DNA of 64,000 nucleotides, taken from Bradyrhizobium sp. 186. Its GTDB lineage: Bacteria > Pseudomonadota > Alphaproteobacteria > Rhizobiales > Xanthobacteraceae. Positions 63,042 through 64,000 of this stretch are shown here, piece by piece. The notes below the pieces were generated by a model that worked only from the letters and a program-made list of their open reading frames with translations, made no database searches and was not told where the DNA came from. The DNA is taken from contig NZ_CP082164.1 of NCBI RefSeq assembly GCF_023101685.1, positions 1,550,001 to 1,614,000 on the forward strand. The letters are read 5' to 3'. How positions within the stretch are numbered: position 1 is the stretch's first letter; each line of letters opens with the position of its first letter. The position numbers were made by a program, and so were the translations under genes.

Positions 63042-64000
63042 TCAGTTCCTCGTGGCGCGGAGGTCGCGGTCGCGCAGGATGGCTTCGACGATCCGGCGAA
63101 GCCGGCGCACTGAGCCACCGCGCCAATTGCGCGCCACCGCGGCGTGTTCGGCGCCGTCAAGCGGCGGCACCCAGCTTTCGTCGAGACCACGTTCCCTGGC
63201 CAGGTCCGCAATCACGGCCGGCAGCAGCGCACCGAGATCGCCCGCGCTCGGCTTCGGAAACTGAATCACGCGAAAGCGGTCGCGGAGTGCGCCAGGCAAA
63301 GGGTCGAGGCTGTTGGCCGTCGCCACGTAGGAGACCTGCGATAGATCGAGATTCGTCTGAAGCGCCGGGTCGGGGTAGCGCGCACTGGTTTCGGGCTCAA
63401 GGAAACCGAGGAGGCAATCCCATAGCCGTCCATAGTCATTCCGTACCGCGGCCTTCTCCAACTCCTCAAGCTGGATCAAAACGCTGGCATGTTTGGCCTG
63501 TGCAATCGCGAGAAACGGATGACACGGCTCGGCCGAATACCATCGGCGGTCAGTACCACCGAAGACCGCGCCGTCGGCACGCGAGGAGTCCTCGCACCAG
63601 ACGTTCAGGCCGAGGACTTGTCCGAGCCGACGAGCAAACCGAGATTTGCCCCCGCCAAAACCGCCGACCAAAATTAGCGGACGGAGCTTCACCGTGGTAC
63701 GACCGACGAGGTCGGTGAGCGCAAAATCGATCACATCTGATGCATAGGGAAATTCGGACAGGAGCGTGCTGCGGACCTGATGCAGCGGCGGTACTGCGAC
63801 CAGCGGCAACGGCACGTTGATGACGCCCTTGAGCGGTCCGAGGATCTCTTTGAGCTTGACGTTCTTCATCGCCTCGTCGCTCAAACGAGCGACCACGAGG
63901 TGATGTTCAGGCACCACTTCGGTCGAAAATGCTACCTGATGCAGGATCTCGGCTTTTTCCTTCGCCTCCTCGCGAGCCTGCTCCTCTTCCTCTTGTTCCC
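63042..64000 (-). CDS. AAA-family ATPase, N-terminus beyond the window
   Basis: At least 319 residues; the frame stays open to the edge with an acidic, helical start (EEEEQAREEAKEKAEILHQVAF). Walker A is GGFGGGKS, followed by RFARRLGQVLGLNVWCEDSSRADGAVFGGTDRRWYSAEPCHPFLAIAQA, the hallmark of a LonB/MoxR-like AAA family, and VSYVATANSLDPLPGALRDRFRVIQFPKPS (sensor 1 and arginine finger). The stop is one base from the DUF2130 start, so they are one operon. An interior GTG at 63917 is unlikely to be the start. Confidence 0.85.
   Translation of the reverse strand, partial: EQEEEEQAREEAKEKAEILHQVAFSTEVVPEHHLVVARLSDEAMKNVKLKEILGPLKGVINVPLPLVAVPPLHQVRSTLLSEFPYASDVIDFALTDLVGRTTVKLRPLILVGGFGGGKSRFARRLGQVLGLNVWCEDSSRADGAVFGGTDRRWYSAEPCHPFLAIAQAKHASVLIQLEELEKAAVRNDYGRLWDCLLGFLEPETSARYPDPALQTNLDLSQVSYVATANSLDPLPGALRDRFRVIQFPKPSAGDLGALLPAVIADLARERGLDESWVPPLDGAEHAAVARNWRGGSVRRLRRIVEAILRDRDLRATRN

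Larger units (their letters stand above)
45258..64000. mobile_element. Putative genomic island, right end outside the window
   Basis: Everything from the tRNA 3' end onward reads as acquired DNA: a tyrosine recombinase, tRNA-like remnants, proteins with defence-island family signatures, and generally lower GC and less uniform codon use than the left two thirds. No second att copy of the tRNA-Met 3' end was seen, so the exact borders are unknown. It could be several nested insertions. Confidence 0.65.

Noticed and set aside
61835..63718. 627-codon frame on the plus strand
   Set aside because: Antisense to the DUF2130 and AAA ATPase genes and crosses both, with no recognisable domain.
1..64000. 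CRISPR arrays, rRNA genes and insertion sequences
   Set aside because: I looked for regularly spaced repeats, rRNA cores and transposase motifs and saw none. The repeated elements present are palindromes without spacers or transposase genes.

Overview
The window is high-GC chromosomal DNA from an alphaproteobacterium of the Bradyrhizobium/Rhodopseudomonas type. That placement is an inference. It rests on the periplasmic nitrate reductase operon preceded by an FNR/FixK-type site, a Caulobacter-style flagellar block with FlbD and a SciP-like protein, and many GC-rich palindromic repeats between genes. No database search was possible, so family names come from recognising motifs and overall protein shape.

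Positions 1-45257 look like core genome. From left to right they hold a solute-binding protein of the TctC type; two EamA exporters flanking a TetR regulator and a small membrane protein; purA; small secreted and membrane proteins; msrB and msrA; a TPR-caspase protein; a RecD-like helicase; and napEDABC. Next come a luciferase-like oxidoreductase, a nonsense-interrupted adenylate cyclase, a LuxR-type regulator with a cytochrome P450, and a six-gene alkanesulfonate uptake and desulfonation operon. The stretch ends with an M20 peptidase, flagellar genes (fliF-fliG-fliH-fliN-flbD, sciP, and fliK-flgD behind a sigma-54 promoter), mnmA, a methyltransferase, and an elongator-type tRNA-Met with its own promoter.

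Directly after the tRNA the character changes. A degenerate tRNA-Ser-like 3' fragment, a tyrosine recombinase and a tRNA-like fold lead into what looks like an integrated island that runs off the right edge. Its cargo is typical of anti-phage islands. It includes a small ribbon-helix-helix-like protein with a 2074-residue DUF4011/SF1-helicase/nuclease/DUF3320 protein. It also includes a three-gene ubiquitin-like conjugation operon: a Ubl-E2 fusion with a histidine-rich N-terminus, a JAB-E1 fusion, and a CPCGCG zinc-binding DUF6527 protein. A WYL-type regulator is divergent from that operon and is followed by a RecB-like/RNase H-like/SF1 helicase. A DUF2130 protein with an AAA ATPase closes the window.

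The most interesting unit is 54492-61477. The ubiquitin-like operon and the WYL-helicase pair share one 101-bp divergent promoter region, so they may form one regulated defence module. Its component families are known from bacterial ubiquitin-like systems. The Ubl-E2 fusion, the histidine-rich tail and the E1 without an evident central cysteine are features I cannot match to a specific described system.
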